Notes: generated by a model from the sequence alone, not told the origin. Positions 52,979 to 62,743 are shown, counted from the first letter of the stretch. The stretch is 64,000 nucleotides of DNA from Psychroflexus planctonicus (GCF_014640195.1 NZ_BMGM01000006.1:124001-188000); one strand, 5' to 3'. Numbers and translations are program-made.

Positions 52979-53116
52979 ATTGAATTTTACTGTTCAGCCC
53001 TATATTCAACATTTTCTTATGAAGCGAAGCAAACTTTGGTTAAAAAAATCATTCTTATCAACTTCTAATTTCTGTAAGCTTAAGAAGTATTGTATTTTTA
53101 GGCAAAATTTTGAATA

Positions 53117-53905
53117 ATGAAAACAGATTTGGTAGTAAAACACATTGTAAGTTGGTTGAAAGATTATGCGCAAAACAGCAAAACTCAAGGTTTTGTAATT
53201 GGTGTTTCTGGTGGGATTGATTCTGCCGTGACTTCTACTTTGTGCGCAAAAACCGGCTTACGAACGCTGTGCTTGGAAATGCCTATTCACCAAGACCCAA
53301 GTCAAGTTACGCGAGCGCAAAAGCATATTCAAGATTTAAAAAAACAGTTTGCAAACGTAAGCAGCCTAAAAGTTGACCTTACCCACATGTTTGAAGAATT
53401 TAAAGCTGCATTGCCAAAAGTACCCGAATCTGAACAAAAAAGTTTGAGTTTAGCCAACACACGCGCTAGATTTAGAATGTCAACTTTGTATTATTTTGCA
53501 GCTTTACACGGTTATTTAGTAGCAGGAACGGGAAACAAAGTAGAAGATTTTGGGGTTGGATTTTACACTAAATATGGCGATGGTGGTGTAGATTTAAGCC
53601 CTATTGCCGATTTAATGAAATCTGAAGTCTACGAAATTGCTGCCTATTTAGGAATTACGGAAGAAATTCAAAAAGCGGCTCCAACTGATGGACTTTTTGG
53701 CGATAGCCGAACCGATGAAGACCAACTCGGTGCTAGTTATGATGAATTGGAATGGGCGATGAAACAAGATGAAAATCCAATTAAAACTGATTTAGACGTT
53801 AGACAACATCAAGTTTTGGAAATCTATAGAAACCTAAATCGAAAAAATCAGCATAAAATGAATGCTATTCCAGTTTGTGAAATTCCTGATGTAATGCGGG
53901 ATTAG
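53117..53905 (+). CDS. nadE: Ammonia-dependent NAD synthetase
   Basis: The last step of NAD synthesis from nicotinate adenine dinucleotide, ATP and ammonia; 262 residues. The PP-loop SGGIDSAVTSTLCA (near 33) and the substrate block GNKVEDFGVGFYTKYGDGG (about 138-156) are intact, followed by DLSPIADLMKSEVYEIA. No N-terminal nitrilase-type glutaminase domain is present, so it uses free ammonia. It is divergent from gldB; the gldB-gldC-nadE neighbourhood is known from other flavobacteria. Confidence 0.93.
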   Translation: MKTDLVVKHIVSWLKDYAQNSKTQGFVIGVSGGIDSAVTSTLCAKTGLRTLCLEMPIHQDPSQVTRAQKHIQDLKKQFANVSSLKVDLTHMFEEFKAALPKVPESEQKSLSLANTRARFRMSTLYYFAALHGYLVAGTGNKVEDFGVGFYTKYGDGGVDLSPIADLMKSEVYEIAAYLGITEEIQKAAPTDGLFGDSRTDEDQLGASYDELEWAMKQDENPIKTDLDVRQHQVLEIYRNLNRKNQHKMNAIPVCEIPDVMRD

Positions 53906-54409
53906 TTGTAGACTATGTTAGATTGAATTCTTGATTACACTTTCTTAAATATTCATTTTACATAAAAAATACTTTCATTTTACATAAAATAAAAATACGT
54001 TATACATACCTTTTGTGCATTTTGAGTTAAGATATATAGCATAATGTCATACTGCTTGTTCAGTCAGACAGGTTTGAGCTTTGGGAAGTTCTGCAAATTT
54101 CATTTAATAAAAAGTGACATTTTTAGTACCGTTCTATCATCGAGCGTAGTCGAGATGTAAGTGGTTCTCGACTTCTCTCGAACTTGAAACAAAATATTAA
54201 TAATCATTACTTTACATAACATTTCTTTGGTAGTGATTTTTGATAAAAAATATAACAGAAACCAATTCATATCGAAAAATTCTTATTCTCAAAACTTACG
54301 ATACTTCAGAATCACTCATTTCAATCGCGAAATTCACTCGAATTGACAGAATTTTGTCAAAATGCACAACGGGTTATACATGAAAAATTAATTCTAAATC
54401 TTGAAACTT
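53906..54409. other. Gene-free stretch with inverted repeat
   Basis: No gene is seen. Two 16-nt arms (54140-54155 and 54166-54181) of the TCGAGCGTAGTCGAGA type pair with two mismatches; I recall this type from many Bacteroidota intergenic regions. A CAGTCAGACAGG fragment lies at 54060-54072. Confidence 0.55.
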
Positions 54410-55564
54410 TTACTTTTTTGAAATAGCTTCAAGCAGATGCAAATAATCACTTCGGTTGGAAACAAAATCCTTGTCTGAAATATCAATGATTTTAATATTG
54501 ATTTGCTGTTGACTTTTAATGAAGTTTAAATAACCACGGTTAATCTTTTCCAAATAATCCGGGGCGATGTTTTGCTCATAACTTCTACCGCGTTTTTTTA
54601 TGTTTTCTAAAAGGCGTTCGGTATTTTGATACAAATACACATATAAATCAGGCTTTGGAAGCTCTTTATACATGATATCAAATACTTTTTTGTACAAACT
54701 ATACTCGTCTTCTTGCAAAGTTACTTTGGCAAAAATCAATGATTTATACACATCATAATCGGCTACCACAAAATCTGAAAACAAATCGTACTGCGAAATA
54801 TCATCTAACAACTGTTGATGCCGATCTGCCAAAAAAGACATTTCTAATGGAAAAGCATACCGATTTTGGTCTTCGTAAAATTTAGGTAAAAATGGATTGT
54901 CTTTAAAACGCTCGGTGATTAATTTGGCATTGTAATCTTCAGAAATCAGACTTGCTAAGCTGGTTTTTCCAGCACCAATATTACCTTCAATTGCAACATA
55001 AGTAGAATGAATTTCAGGTAATGTAGGGAGTTCTAATTCTGTTGATACAAGCTCAATCTTAGAATTGTCTTCAGAATTTTCAACCAAATGAGAGATACTT
55101 TTTGCTGAAAGTGGATGCTTCAATTGGGGCGCAATATCTTTTAAAGGATAAAGTACAAAATTGCGTTCTGCTAATTTAGGATGCGGAATTTGTAATGTAG
55201 AAGAATGATGTTCTTCTTCGCCATAAAAAATAATATCCAAGTCAATAATTCGGTTTTGATAACCAGCTTGCGGGATGCGAATTCTTCCTAATTCAATTTC
55301 AATTTCTAACAATTCATGAAGCAATTGTTCCGCTGAAAACCGAGTGCTTACTTCAATACAGGCATTCAAAAAATCTTCGCCTTCAAATCCCCAAGCTGGT
55401 GTTTTATATACTTTTGAAACAGCTTCAATTTTTCCTATGCGTTCAAAAATAAATAGTATAGCTTGGTTTAAGTTGTTTAATTTATCTCCTTGATTACTGC
55501 CTAAGGCAATGTATGTAATGGTGTTTGAATTCAATATTTTTAAGAATAATTTAGCGAATAACAA
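54410..55564 (-). CDS. folK: Fusion of HPPK (FolK) and deoxynucleoside kinase
   Basis: A two-domain protein of 384 residues. The N-terminal 2-amino-4-hydroxy-6-hydroxymethyldihydropteridine diphosphokinase domain (about 15-160) shows ALGSNQGD, the PAWGFEGEDFLNACIEV block and RIIDLDIIFYGE. The C-terminal deoxynucleoside kinase domain (about 185-384) shows the P-loop EGNIGAGKTSLA, the DRH-type DRHQQLLDD helix, and the RGRSYEQNI lid. It thus joins folate synthesis with deoxynucleoside salvage. A fused HPPK-deoxyadenosine kinase is known from the flavobacterium Polaribacter, as I recall. The start is uncertain: the ATG at 55564 leaves a 14-residue tail before the fold; a TTG at residue 11 is possible. 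Confidence 0.88.
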   Translation of the reverse strand: MLFAKLFLKILNSNTITYIALGSNQGDKLNNLNQAILFIFERIGKIEAVSKVYKTPAWGFEGEDFLNACIEVSTRFSAEQLLHELLEIEIELGRIRIPQAGYQNRIIDLDIIFYGEEEHHSSTLQIPHPKLAERNFVLYPLKDIAPQLKHPLSAKSISHLVENSEDNSKIELVSTELELPTLPEIHSTYVAIEGNIGAGKTSLASLISEDYNAKLITERFKDNPFLPKFYEDQNRYAFPLEMSFLADRHQQLLDDISQYDLFSDFVVADYDVYKSLIFAKVTLQEDEYSLYKKVFDIMYKELPKPDLYVYLYQNTERLLENIKKRGRSYEQNIAPDYLEKINRGYLNFIKSQQQINIKIIDISDKDFVSNRSDYLHLLEAISKK

Positions 55565-55609
55565 TGTGAATTAAACGAGTAATACTTCTTAAAAACCCGC
55601 TCACACTTC

Positions 55610-55617
55610 TATATTTG
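55610..55617 (+). promoter_or_regulatory. -7 box of the YhhQ-like gene
   Basis: The plus strand reads TATATTTG, an exact TAnnTTTG match, 31 nt before the TTG start at 55649. The 84-bp gap to the divergent folK fusion leaves space for one promoter each. Confidence 0.5.
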
Positions 55618-55648
55618 TAAGCAAAGATAAAGCGCAACACTCAAAGAA

Positions 55649-56359
55649 TTGAAAATTTCAGATAAAGATTTAGCCTTACGTATTTATATCATTTTAGCTG
55701 CCTTGTTTATAGCATCTTTGGTAACTGCAAATTTAATTTTTAAAAAATTTGTAAGTATTGATTTTTTTGGTTGGTATACCTTTAAGATTTCCGTTGGCGT
55801 TTTACCCTACCCTATTACTTTTCTCATCACTGATACCATTAGTGAAATTTACGGAAAACAAAAAGCAAAATGGGTGGTTACCGCAGGAATTTTTGCTTCT
55901 ATTTTTACCTTACTGATTGTTTTAGTTGCTAATGCACTGCCAGCTTATGCAGATTCACCACTTGATGATGACCTGTTTAATGAAGCATTTGGCGCCACAG
56001 GTATAGCCGTCGGCGCATCGATGTTGGCTTATTTGTTAGCACAATACATCGACGTTTCTGTGTTTCATTTTTGGAAAAGACTTACCAAAGGAAAGCACTT
56101 ATGGTTGCGAAATAACTTTAGTACTTTTACATCGCAATTGGTAGACACAGCAGCCGTAGTTGGTTTATTGTGCATTTTTGGCGAACTTGCTTGGAAAGAT
56201 TTCTGGACTCTATTACTTAGTGGATTCTTGTTTAAATCTTTAGTTGCCTTGGCAGATACACCAATTTTATACGCAGTAGTTTATGCCTTCAAAAAACGGT
56301 TTAAACTGCAAGCCAACGAAGAAATTTCTTGGTATAGAGATGATTCAGAAAACACATAA
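55649..56359 (+). CDS. Queuosine precursor transporter (YhhQ family)
   Basis: A 236-residue integral membrane protein with about six helices. The family blocks are [37 protein letters not shown] (near 50-70) and [15 protein letters not shown] (near 155-170). Members take up queuosine precursors such as preQ0 or preQ1 for tRNA modification. The start is a TTG at 55649, the only start that keeps the family N-terminus and is supported by the -7 box. It ends 10 nt before pepT. Confidence 0.87.
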   Translation: MKISDKDLALRIYIILAALFIASLVTANLIFKKFVSIDFFGWYTFKISVGVLPYPITFLITDTISEIYGKQKAKWVVTAGIFASIFTLLIVLVANALPAYADSPLDDDLFNEAFGATGIAVGASMLAYLLAQYIDVSVFHFWKRLTKGKHLWLRNNFSTFTSQLVDTAAVVGLLCIFGELAWKDFWTLLLSGFLFKSLVALADTPILYAVVYAFKKRFKLQANEEISWYRDDSENT

Positions 56360-56369
56360 AAATTTAAAA

Positions 56370-57617
56370 ATGCAAATTGAAATTTCCAGAGATGAAGTCT
56401 TAGAAAGATTCATCAAATATATCAAAATTGATAGTCAAAGTGATGCAACTAGTAACACGACACCGAGTACCGAAAAACAATGGAACATGGTAAAGCTTCT
56501 TGAAGAAGACCTCAACCAAATTGGAATGCAAGATGTTCACCTGGATAAAAATGGGTATTTGATGGCTACTTTGCCTGCGACTACCCAAAAACAAGTTTCC
56601 TGTATTGGTTTTGTAGCACATTACGATACTTCGCCCGATTTTAATGCAACAGGAATCAACCCGCAAATTCATGAAAATTACGATGGAAAAGACATCGTGC
56701 TCAATGCTGAAAAAAACATTGTTTTGTCTCCCGATTATTTTGAAGACTTACAGCAATACAAAGGCCAAACCATTATTACAACCGATGGTACAACTTTGCT
56801 GAGCGCAGACGACAAAGCCGGTGTAACCGAAATTGTTTCTGCGATGAAATACCTCATCGAACATCCTGAAATTGAACATGGGAAAATTAGAATTTGCTTC
56901 ACCCCAGATGAAGAAATTGGTCGTGGAGCACACAAATTTGATGTTGAAAAATTTGGAGCCAAATGGGCCTACACCATGGACGGAAGCGAAATTGGAGAGT
57001 TGGAATACGAAAACTTCAATGCCGCTGCTGCAGATATTTATTTTAAAGGAAAAATTGTGCATCCCGGTTATGCCAAAGGAAAAATGATCAATAGTATGTA
57101 CTTAGCAAGCCAGTTTATTCAGGCTTTGCCAGCGGATGAAGTTCCTGAAAAAACCACAGGCAAAGAAGGCTTTTTTCATTTAAGTGATATCAAAGGCGAA
57201 GTGGAAGAAACACATCTGCATTACATTATTCGCGACCACGATAAAAAATTATTTGAAGCCAGAAAGCAAAAAGTGATAGATGAAGTGAAAAAAATGCAAG
57301 ATGCACATGGAAAAGAAAATATTGTCTTGGAAATGAAAGACCAATACTACAACATGCGCGAAAAAATTGAACCCGTAATGCACATCATTGACATTGCAGA
57401 AAAAGCCATGCTTTCGTTGGACATCAAACCCAATTTTAAAGCCATTCGTGGTGGTACCGATGGTTCGCAGCTTAGCTATATGGGTTTGCCTTGCCCCAAT
57501 ATTTTTGCTGGCGGTCATAACTTTCACGGAAAATATGAGTATGTTCCATTAGAAAGCATGCTAAAAGCGACACAAGTTATTGTGAAGATTGCAGAAATTA
57601 CGACGCAGGAAGTGTAA
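56370..57617 (+). CDS. pepT: Peptidase T (tripeptidase)
   Basis: A zinc-dependent M20 aminotripeptidase of 415 residues, in the cytoplasm. Zinc ligands and catalytic residues appear in HYDTSPDF (near 85), [10 protein letters not shown] (near 146), [10 protein letters not shown] (near 179, with the catalytic Glu) and [12 protein letters not shown] (near 368), ending in [12 protein letters not shown]. The start is the ATG at 56370 (MQIEISRDE); the frame is open upstream but overlaps the transporter gene. It frees amino acids from tripeptides. Confidence 0.93.
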   Translation: MQIEISRDEVLERFIKYIKIDSQSDATSNTTPSTEKQWNMVKLLEEDLNQIGMQDVHLDKNGYLMATLPATTQKQVSCIGFVAHYDTSPDFNATGINPQIHENYDGKDIVLNAEKNIVLSPDYFEDLQQYKGQTIITTDGTTLLSADDKAGVTEIVSAMKYLIEHPEIEHGKIRICFTPDEEIGRGAHKFDVEKFGAKWAYTMDGSEIGELEYENFNAAAADIYFKGKIVHPGYAKGKMINSMYLASQFIQALPADEVPEKTTGKEGFFHLSDIKGEVEETHLHYIIRDHDKKLFEARKQKVIDEVKKMQDAHGKENIVLEMKDQYYNMREKIEPVMHIIDIAEKAMLSLDIKPNFKAIRGGTDGSQLSYMGLPCPNIFAGGHNFHGKYEYVPLESMLKATQVIVKIAEITTQEV

Positions 57618-57655
57618 TTTAATTGGCCTTTTTTTGAACTTAATATCAAGTAAAT

Positions 57656-58918
57656 ATGGAATACATAGGAATAGGAATGCTAGCTGTAGTTACCTTGATT
57701 TTAGGTTTTGTATTCGGGCAAAAAACCAAGCAAGGAAAACTGAACACCAAATTAGAAATGCTTGAAATTCAGTTGCAAAAAAAAGCTGATGAAAAAGAAA
57801 AAATTGGTCAACAATTGCAGGAAAGTGACTCGCAAAAAAACCAACTGCAACAAGATGTAGTTCGGAAGCAAAGCCAGAACGAGCATTTGCAAGAAAAACT
57901 AAATGAACAAAAAACAGATTTAGTTGAATTGGAAAAGCGATTTAAAACGGAATTTGAAAATTTAGCCCAGAAGATTCTTGATCAGAAAACGGAGAAATTT
58001 ACGGAAGTGAATCAGAAGAATATCCATCAGATTCTGTCACCTTTACAGGAAAAAATAAAGGTTTTTGAAGAACAAATTTCGAAGAACAATGAAACCTTTA
58101 TCAAGGAAAATTCAAAGTTAGAACAACAGTTGAAGCATTTGAGCGAACAAAACATTCGTATTTCGGAAGAAGCACAAAATCTAACTAAAGCGCTAAAAGG
58201 CGATAGCAAAATGCAAGGCAACTGGGGCGAAGTCATTTTGGAAAGAGTGCTAGAAAAATCGGGACTAACCAAAGGAATTGAATACGATGTGCAAGTAGCA
58301 AACAAGAATGAAAGTGGCAGAACACAACTCCCCGACGTGGTGGTTCATTTACCCGACCAACGCAAAATGATCATCGACTCCAAAGTGAGTTTAACTGCTT
58401 ATGAACGCTATGTGACTTCTGAAGACAAAAAAGAAAAAGAACATGCTTTAAAAGCGCATTTAATCTCATTAAAAAATCACATTAAAGGATTAAAAGAGAA
58501 GAAATACGAAGATTTATATGGTGTAAAAAGTCCCGATTTTGTTTTGCTATTCATACCCATTGAACCGGCTTTGTTTTTAGCACAAAGCGAAGATGCCAAT
58601 TTCTTTTACGATGCTTTTCAACAAAACATTTTATTGGTGAGCCCCACTACTCTACTTTCTACTTTGCGCACGGTTGAAATGATTTGGAAAACCGAAAAAC
58701 AACAGCAAAACGCCTTAGAAATTGCCAAACACGCAGGAAATCTACACGACAAATTTGCCAGTTTAATTGAAGAATTAGAAACTTTAGGAAGCCGAATTGA
58801 TTCCAGTAAAAACAAATACCAAGATGCCATGAAAAAATTAACGGGTCAACAAAACTTGGTAAAAGACATCAAAAAATTGAAGAAACTAGGTGTTCCGACT
58901 AAAAAAAACTTGGAATAG
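57656..58918 (+). CDS. rmuC: DNA recombination protein RmuC
   Basis: A 420-residue RmuC family protein. One membrane helix (residues 1-23, ending LILGFVFGQKTK) is followed by a long coiled coil (about 24-190, rich in Gln, Lys and Glu) and the RmuC nuclease-like domain (about 195-400): GNWGEVILERVLEKSGL, RTQLPDVVVHLPDQRKMIIDSKVSL, and LLSTLRTVEMIWK. RmuC limits recombination at inverted repeats in E. coli and is used in defence-related DNA turnover in other cases. It is followed by a 204-nt gap before glnK. Confidence 0.92.
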   Translation: MEYIGIGMLAVVTLILGFVFGQKTKQGKLNTKLEMLEIQLQKKADEKEKIGQQLQESDSQKNQLQQDVVRKQSQNEHLQEKLNEQKTDLVELEKRFKTEFENLAQKILDQKTEKFTEVNQKNIHQILSPLQEKIKVFEEQISKNNETFIKENSKLEQQLKHLSEQNIRISEEAQNLTKALKGDSKMQGNWGEVILERVLEKSGLTKGIEYDVQVANKNESGRTQLPDVVVHLPDQRKMIIDSKVSLTAYERYVTSEDKKEKEHALKAHLISLKNHIKGLKEKKYEDLYGVKSPDFVLLFIPIEPALFLAQSEDANFFYDAFQQNILLVSPTTLLSTLRTVEMIWKTEKQQQNALEIAKHAGNLHDKFASLIEELETLGSRIDSSKNKYQDAMKKLTGQQNLVKDIKKLKKLGVPTKKNLE

Positions 58919-58943
58919 TCGTTGAAGTTTATTCAATTTAAAA

Positions 58944-59056
58944 ATCACCCCTGTTTTTATTCTTCATAATTCAAATAAAACACTTCTCATTATTACATAC
59001 CCTTAAATTATTGGGGTTACTTTTTATTTATTTCACAAAAATTAAGCATCACCCCT
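58944..59056 (+). promoter_or_regulatory. Repeated ATCACCCCT boxes upstream of glnK
   Basis: ATCACCCCT occurs at 58944-58952 and 59048-59056, and a related palindrome-like CCCTTAAATTATTGGGG lies at 59000-59016 between them. No sigma-54 promoter (TGGCAC-N5-TTGCA) is visible. The boxes could be binding sites for a nitrogen regulator, but this is a guess. Confidence 0.3.
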
Positions 59057-59122
59057 AAATAATTTGGACAGCTTCTTTGAATTTCACTACTTTTAAGCCC
59101 GAAATTAAAATCAGCTTAATTC

Positions 59123-59461
59123 ATGAAAAAGATTGAAGCCATTATTCGGAAATCTAAATTCGATCAAGTCAAAAAAGACTTGCAAGAAATTGGAGTAAAT
59201 TTTTTTAGTTATTGGGATGTGACTGGCGTGGGTAACGAAAAACATGGTCATGTGTACCGTGGCGTTTCGTATAGCACAAGTGATATACAACGCCGTCATT
59301 TAGTCATTGTCGTTTCAGACGATTTTGTAGACAAAACGGTGGATATGCTGCTCAATTCCGCAGCTACTGGAGATGTAGGTGATGGGAAAATTTTCATTTC
59401 TAACATCGAACAAGCTTACCGAATCCGCACCAAGGAAACAGGGAAAACTGCAATTAACTAA
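59123..59461 (+). CDS. glnK: P-II nitrogen regulatory protein
   Basis: A 112-residue signal-transduction protein of the GlnB/GlnK family. The start MKKIEAIIRKSKFDQVKKDL is typical. The T-loop reads HVYRGVSYST, and Tyr51, the uridylylation site of GlnB/GlnK, is conserved. The C-terminal part GDVGDGKIFISNIEQAYRIRT has the ATP-binding GDGKIF block. The gene is 12 nt from amt, so it most likely blocks or opens the ammonium channel in response to 2-oxoglutarate and ATP. Confidence 0.94.
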   Translation: MKKIEAIIRKSKFDQVKKDLQEIGVNFFSYWDVTGVGNEKHGHVYRGVSYSTSDIQRRHLVIVVSDDFVDKTVDMLLNSAATGDVGDGKIFISNIEQAYRIRTKETGKTAIN

Positions 59462-59473
59462 AAACATTCAAAA

Positions 59474-60703
59474 ATGAATCAGGAACTATTTACGGCAAAT
59501 AATGTTTGGATGATGGTCTGCACTGCTTTGGTATTTTTTATGCATTTGGGTTTTTCACTTTTAGAAATTGGGCTAACCCGGCAGAAAAACACCATCAATA
59601 TACTTTTCAAAAACATTTTCATCATTTGTGCTGGCTTACTTTTATATTATGTGGTTGGTTTCAGTTTGATGTATCCAGGAACATTTAATGGATTTCTTGG
59701 CTTTTCAGGATTTGGCATCAGCTTACCTGAAAACGGCAATGAATTTACTTATGCTGATGGTGGTTACACCTATTTTACCGATTTTATCTTTCAAGGCATG
59801 TTTGCGGCAACAGCGGCTACCATTGTTTCTGGCGCAGTAGCTGAACGTATAAAATTAGACGCATTTATGTTGTTTAGTGTGTTGTACCTAGGATTAATTT
59901 ACCCCATTGTTGGTTCTTGGAAATGGGGTGGCGGTTTTTTAGATGAACTCGGTTTCTACGATTTTGCTGGTTCTACTTTGGTGCATTCCGTTGGCGGTTG
60001 GGCAGCGCTTGTAGCCATTGTTCTTTTAGGTGCGAGAATAGGTAAATTCAGCGAAGGAAAATCGAAAGTAATTTTAGGGCACAATATTCCCTTGTCTACT
60101 GCGGGCGTATTTATATTGTGGTTGGGTTGGTTCGGTTTTAATGGCGGTTCCGTGCTTTCCGCAAGCCCAGCAGAAACTTCTTTGGTTCTCGTAACCACTA
60201 GTTTGGCTGCCGCTGCTGGAGGAATGAGCGCTTTTATATTTTCTAGATTATTGTATAAAAATTTAGACGTAAGTATGTTTTTAAACGGAATTTTAGGCGG
60301 TTTAGTAGGAATTACGGCAGGAGCAGATTTAATGTCTCCACTAGAAGCTATTGCCATTGGAGTTGTTTCAGGAATTGTAATCGTGCTCGCAGTAAGTTTA
60401 ATCGATCGGTTACGTTTAGATGATCCTGTTGGAGCTGTTGCGGTTCATCTATTCTGCGGTATTTGGGGAACATTAGCAGTAGGAATTTTTGGTAGCATGG
60501 CCGGTTGGTCACAATTTCTGCATCAATTAACTGGAGTTGCTATTATTGGTGTTTTTTGTTGTGTAACTGCTTGGGTGTTTATCTTTTCGATTAAAAAAAC
60601 TATCGGGATACGTGTTTCAAGTCGTGAAGAAGTAGAAGGACTTGATCAGCATGAACATGGCATGAGTGCGTATAACGATTTTAATACCACCAACGAATAT
60701 TAA
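59474..60703 (+). CDS. amt: Ammonium transporter
   Basis: A 409-residue Amt/MEP/Rh ammonium channel with eleven membrane helices. The twin histidines are present: STLVHSVGGWAALV (near 169) and VAVHLFCGIWGTLAVG (near 320). The N-terminal part MHLGFSLLEIGLTRQKN matches the family start without a cleaved signal. It is coupled to glnK (12 nt), the usual flavobacterial and enteric pair. Its stop codon overlaps that of the convergent DUF4294 gene through the palindrome TTAA. Confidence 0.95.
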   Translation: MNQELFTANNVWMMVCTALVFFMHLGFSLLEIGLTRQKNTINILFKNIFIICAGLLLYYVVGFSLMYPGTFNGFLGFSGFGISLPENGNEFTYADGGYTYFTDFIFQGMFAATAATIVSGAVAERIKLDAFMLFSVLYLGLIYPIVGSWKWGGGFLDELGFYDFAGSTLVHSVGGWAALVAIVLLGARIGKFSEGKSKVILGHNIPLSTAGVFILWLGWFGFNGGSVLSASPAETSLVLVTTSLAAAAGGMSAFIFSRLLYKNLDVSMFLNGILGGLVGITAGADLMSPLEAIAIGVVSGIVIVLAVSLIDRLRLDDPVGAVAVHLFCGIWGTLAVGIFGSMAGWSQFLHQLTGVAIIGVFCCVTAWVFIFSIKKTIGIRVSSREEVEGLDQHEHGMSAYNDFNTTNEY

Positions 60704-61437
60704 TTTGCTTGAGGTGATGCTTTAGGTGTTTGTTTGAAAATGTGCACTTTATCTTTCCAAACAGAAGTTAACTCATAATAATCGATATGAATTGCAGGCT
60801 GTTGATCTTTTAATGTGCGTTTACTGAATTCGCGTTGCAGTATATCTTCAATTAAAAAATCTTCTCGCACTTCGTAAGGATTAAATTTTTCCTTCAATGA
60901 AATATTAAAAAGCTTTGCAGTAGTGTTGTACCAAAATGCCCTCCAGCCCGTTCGCAATTCTTTCACCAAATCAAAAGTAGTTTCGCCTGTTTGTCGGTGC
61001 ATCAGTTTTACTAAAATTTGTCCTTCGGTTTTGGTCAATTTTTTAAGTTCATCTGTAAATTCTCCTTCAATGTAATTTTGAATCATTTTAGTATACCGCT
61101 TTCGTTTTCTCTTCGAATCAATTTTTAAAAGTCTTACATTTAAACTATCTAAACGGTTAGCAGCTAAAACTGCATAAGGCCAAACTCGTTTAGTTTTTCG
61201 CTTTAAAATTAAATATTCTCGTAAATCTTCTTTGTTTTGAAAGCTCAATTTCGGAAGTATTAAAACTTCATCTAAATACTCTGCATCTTCAAAAACAGAG
61301 TCGTTTACAAATTCATAAAACTCTAAATTTAAGCTGTCTTTTTGTTCAAGTTTAGCAATGGAATCATTTTCTTGTGAGGAAACGAAATTTATTCCTAACA
61401 AGAAAAAAAGGCTGTAATAAAGGCTATACTTTTTCAT
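60700..61437 (-). CDS. DUF4294 domain protein
   Basis: A 245-residue exported protein: signal peptide at residues 1-17 or so, ending FVSSQ. The DUF4294 region (about 50-220) shows VLILPKLSFQNKEDLREYLIL, KRVWPYAVLAANRLDSLN, a basic KRKRKRYTKMIQNYIEGEF block, and YNTTAKLFNISLKEKFNPYEVREDFLIED. The function is unknown, but the family is confined to Bacteroidota. I chose the ATG at 61437 (MKKYSL), since it starts the signal peptide. It is convergent with amt, sharing 4 nt of stop-codon sequence. Confidence 0.84.
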   Translation of the reverse strand: MKKYSLYYSLFFLLGINFVSSQENDSIAKLEQKDSLNLEFYEFVNDSVFEDAEYLDEVLILPKLSFQNKEDLREYLILKRKTKRVWPYAVLAANRLDSLNVRLLKIDSKRKRKRYTKMIQNYIEGEFTDELKKLTKTEGQILVKLMHRQTGETTFDLVKELRTGWRAFWYNTTAKLFNISLKEKFNPYEVREDFLIEDILQREFSKRTLKDQQPAIHIDYYELTSVWKDKVHIFKQTPKASPQAN

Positions 61438-61464
61438 AAAAACATTCAAATGCTATATGCGTGC

Positions 61465-61472
61465 CAAAATTA
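61465..61472 (-). promoter_or_regulatory. -7 box of the DUF4294 gene
   Basis: The minus strand reads TAATTTTG, matching TAnnTTTG, 27 nt upstream of the start codon. Confidence 0.4.
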
Positions 61473-61542
61473 GGTATTCATAAACATTTTAGTCTCAAAA
61501 GATTATTAAATTCGCAACTATTCAAAATTAAATTAAAACAAC

Positions 61543-62613
61543 ATGCAGAAAGATTCTTTAGCATTTTTAGAAAAATATTTAAACAATGCATCTCCAACAG
61601 GTTATGAATGGGAAGGTCAAAAATTGTGGATGGACTATTTAAAACCTTATGTAGATGAATTTATTACGGACACTTACGGAACAGCGGTAGGTGTAATTAA
61701 TCCAGAAGCCAAATACAAAGTGGTAATTGAAGGCCATGCAGACGAGATTTCTTGGTACGTAAACTACATTACAGACGAGGGTTTAATTTATGTTATTCGA
61801 AATGGTGGTAGCGACCACATGATAGCGCCTTCTAAGCGAGTGAATATTCATACAGATAACGGAATTGTAAAAGGTGTTTTTGGTTGGCCAGCTATTCATA
61901 CCCGAAAAGGCGACAAAGAAGAAACTCCGAAATTAGACAATATTTGTATTGATGTAGGTTGTACTTCTAAAGAAGAAGTTGAAAAACTTGGTGTTCATGT
62001 TGGATGTGTAATTACTTATCCAGACGAATTTTTTATTTTAAATGAAGACAAGTTTGTTTGCCGTGGTTTAGACAACCGTATGGGTGGATTTATGATTGCC
62101 GAAGTAGCACGTAAATTAAAAGAAAACAATATCCAACTTCCTTTTGGTTTATACATTACAAACTCTGTACAAGAAGAAATTGGATTACGTGGTGCAGAAA
62201 TGATTACCCAACGTATACAACCTGATGTTGCTATTGTAACTGATGTTTGTCATGATACAACTACACCAATGATTAAAAAAGAAAAAGAAGGATTGACCAA
62301 AATGGGCGACGGTCCTGTAATTTCTTATGCACCTGCTGTGCAAAACAAACTTCGAGAATTGTTGATTAAAACTGCAAATGATTACAAAATTCCTTTTCAA
62401 CGAATGGCCGCTAGTAGAATGACGGGGACAGATACTGATGCTTTTGCCTACAGCAATGGTGGTGTGGCTTCAGCACTAATTTCGCTTCCCTTACGCTATA
62501 TGCATACCACTGTAGAAATGGTGCATAAAAATGACGTTAAAAATGTAATTGAATTAATTTACAATTCGCTTTTAGCCATGAAGGAAGGAGAAGATTTTAG
62601 TTACTTCAAATAA
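61543..62613 (+). CDS. M42 family aminopeptidase/glutamyl peptidase
   Basis: A 356-residue cytoplasmic M42 metallopeptidase with two metal sites. Key residues appear in VIEGHADEISWYVNYI (near 65), RGLDNRMGGFMIAEV (near 178), SVQEEIGLRGAEM (near 209, with the catalytic Glu-Glu), DVCHD and the C-terminal GVASALISLPLRYMHTTVEMVHK. Relatives are aminopeptidases, deblocking peptidases or endoglucanase-like. It is monocistronic and ends at a terminator at 62639-62668. Confidence 0.92.
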   Translation: MQKDSLAFLEKYLNNASPTGYEWEGQKLWMDYLKPYVDEFITDTYGTAVGVINPEAKYKVVIEGHADEISWYVNYITDEGLIYVIRNGGSDHMIAPSKRVNIHTDNGIVKGVFGWPAIHTRKGDKEETPKLDNICIDVGCTSKEEVEKLGVHVGCVITYPDEFFILNEDKFVCRGLDNRMGGFMIAEVARKLKENNIQLPFGLYITNSVQEEIGLRGAEMITQRIQPDVAIVTDVCHDTTTPMIKKEKEGLTKMGDGPVISYAPAVQNKLRELLIKTANDYKIPFQRMAASRMTGTDTDAFAYSNGGVASALISLPLRYMHTTVEMVHKNDVKNVIELIYNSLLAMKEGEDFSYFK

Positions 62614-62638
62614 TTACTACTTATCATAGAAGAAATAG

Positions 62639-62668
62639 AAACAGCTCTTTAGGAGCTGTTTTTTTTTG
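62639..62668 (+). terminator. Terminator of the M42 peptidase gene
   Basis: A 7-bp stem ACAGCTC/GAGCTGT (62641-62659), extended by two A-T pairs and with a 5-nt loop, is followed by a run of Ts. It lies 25 nt after the stop codon. Confidence 0.85.
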
Positions 62669-62672
62669 AGAC

Positions 62673-62740
62673 AAAAAAAAACGCCTGCTCGGGAGAGCAG
62701 GCGAATTAACTAACCAATCTATTATGAAAAACTTCATCCA
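62673..62740 (-). ncRNA. Candidate small RNA, copy 1
   Basis: On the minus strand: a 5' hairpin ATGAA-GTTT-TTCAT, a conserved unpaired stretch AATAGATTGGTTAGTTAATT, then an intrinsic terminator with a perfect 9-bp stem CGCCTGCTC/GAGCAGGCG (62682-62703) and a run of nine Us. The predicted start near 62740 follows a -7 box. The result is about 68 nt. No protein is encoded on this strand; no homologous gene is near. Confidence 0.75.
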
Positions 62741-62743
62741 CGG

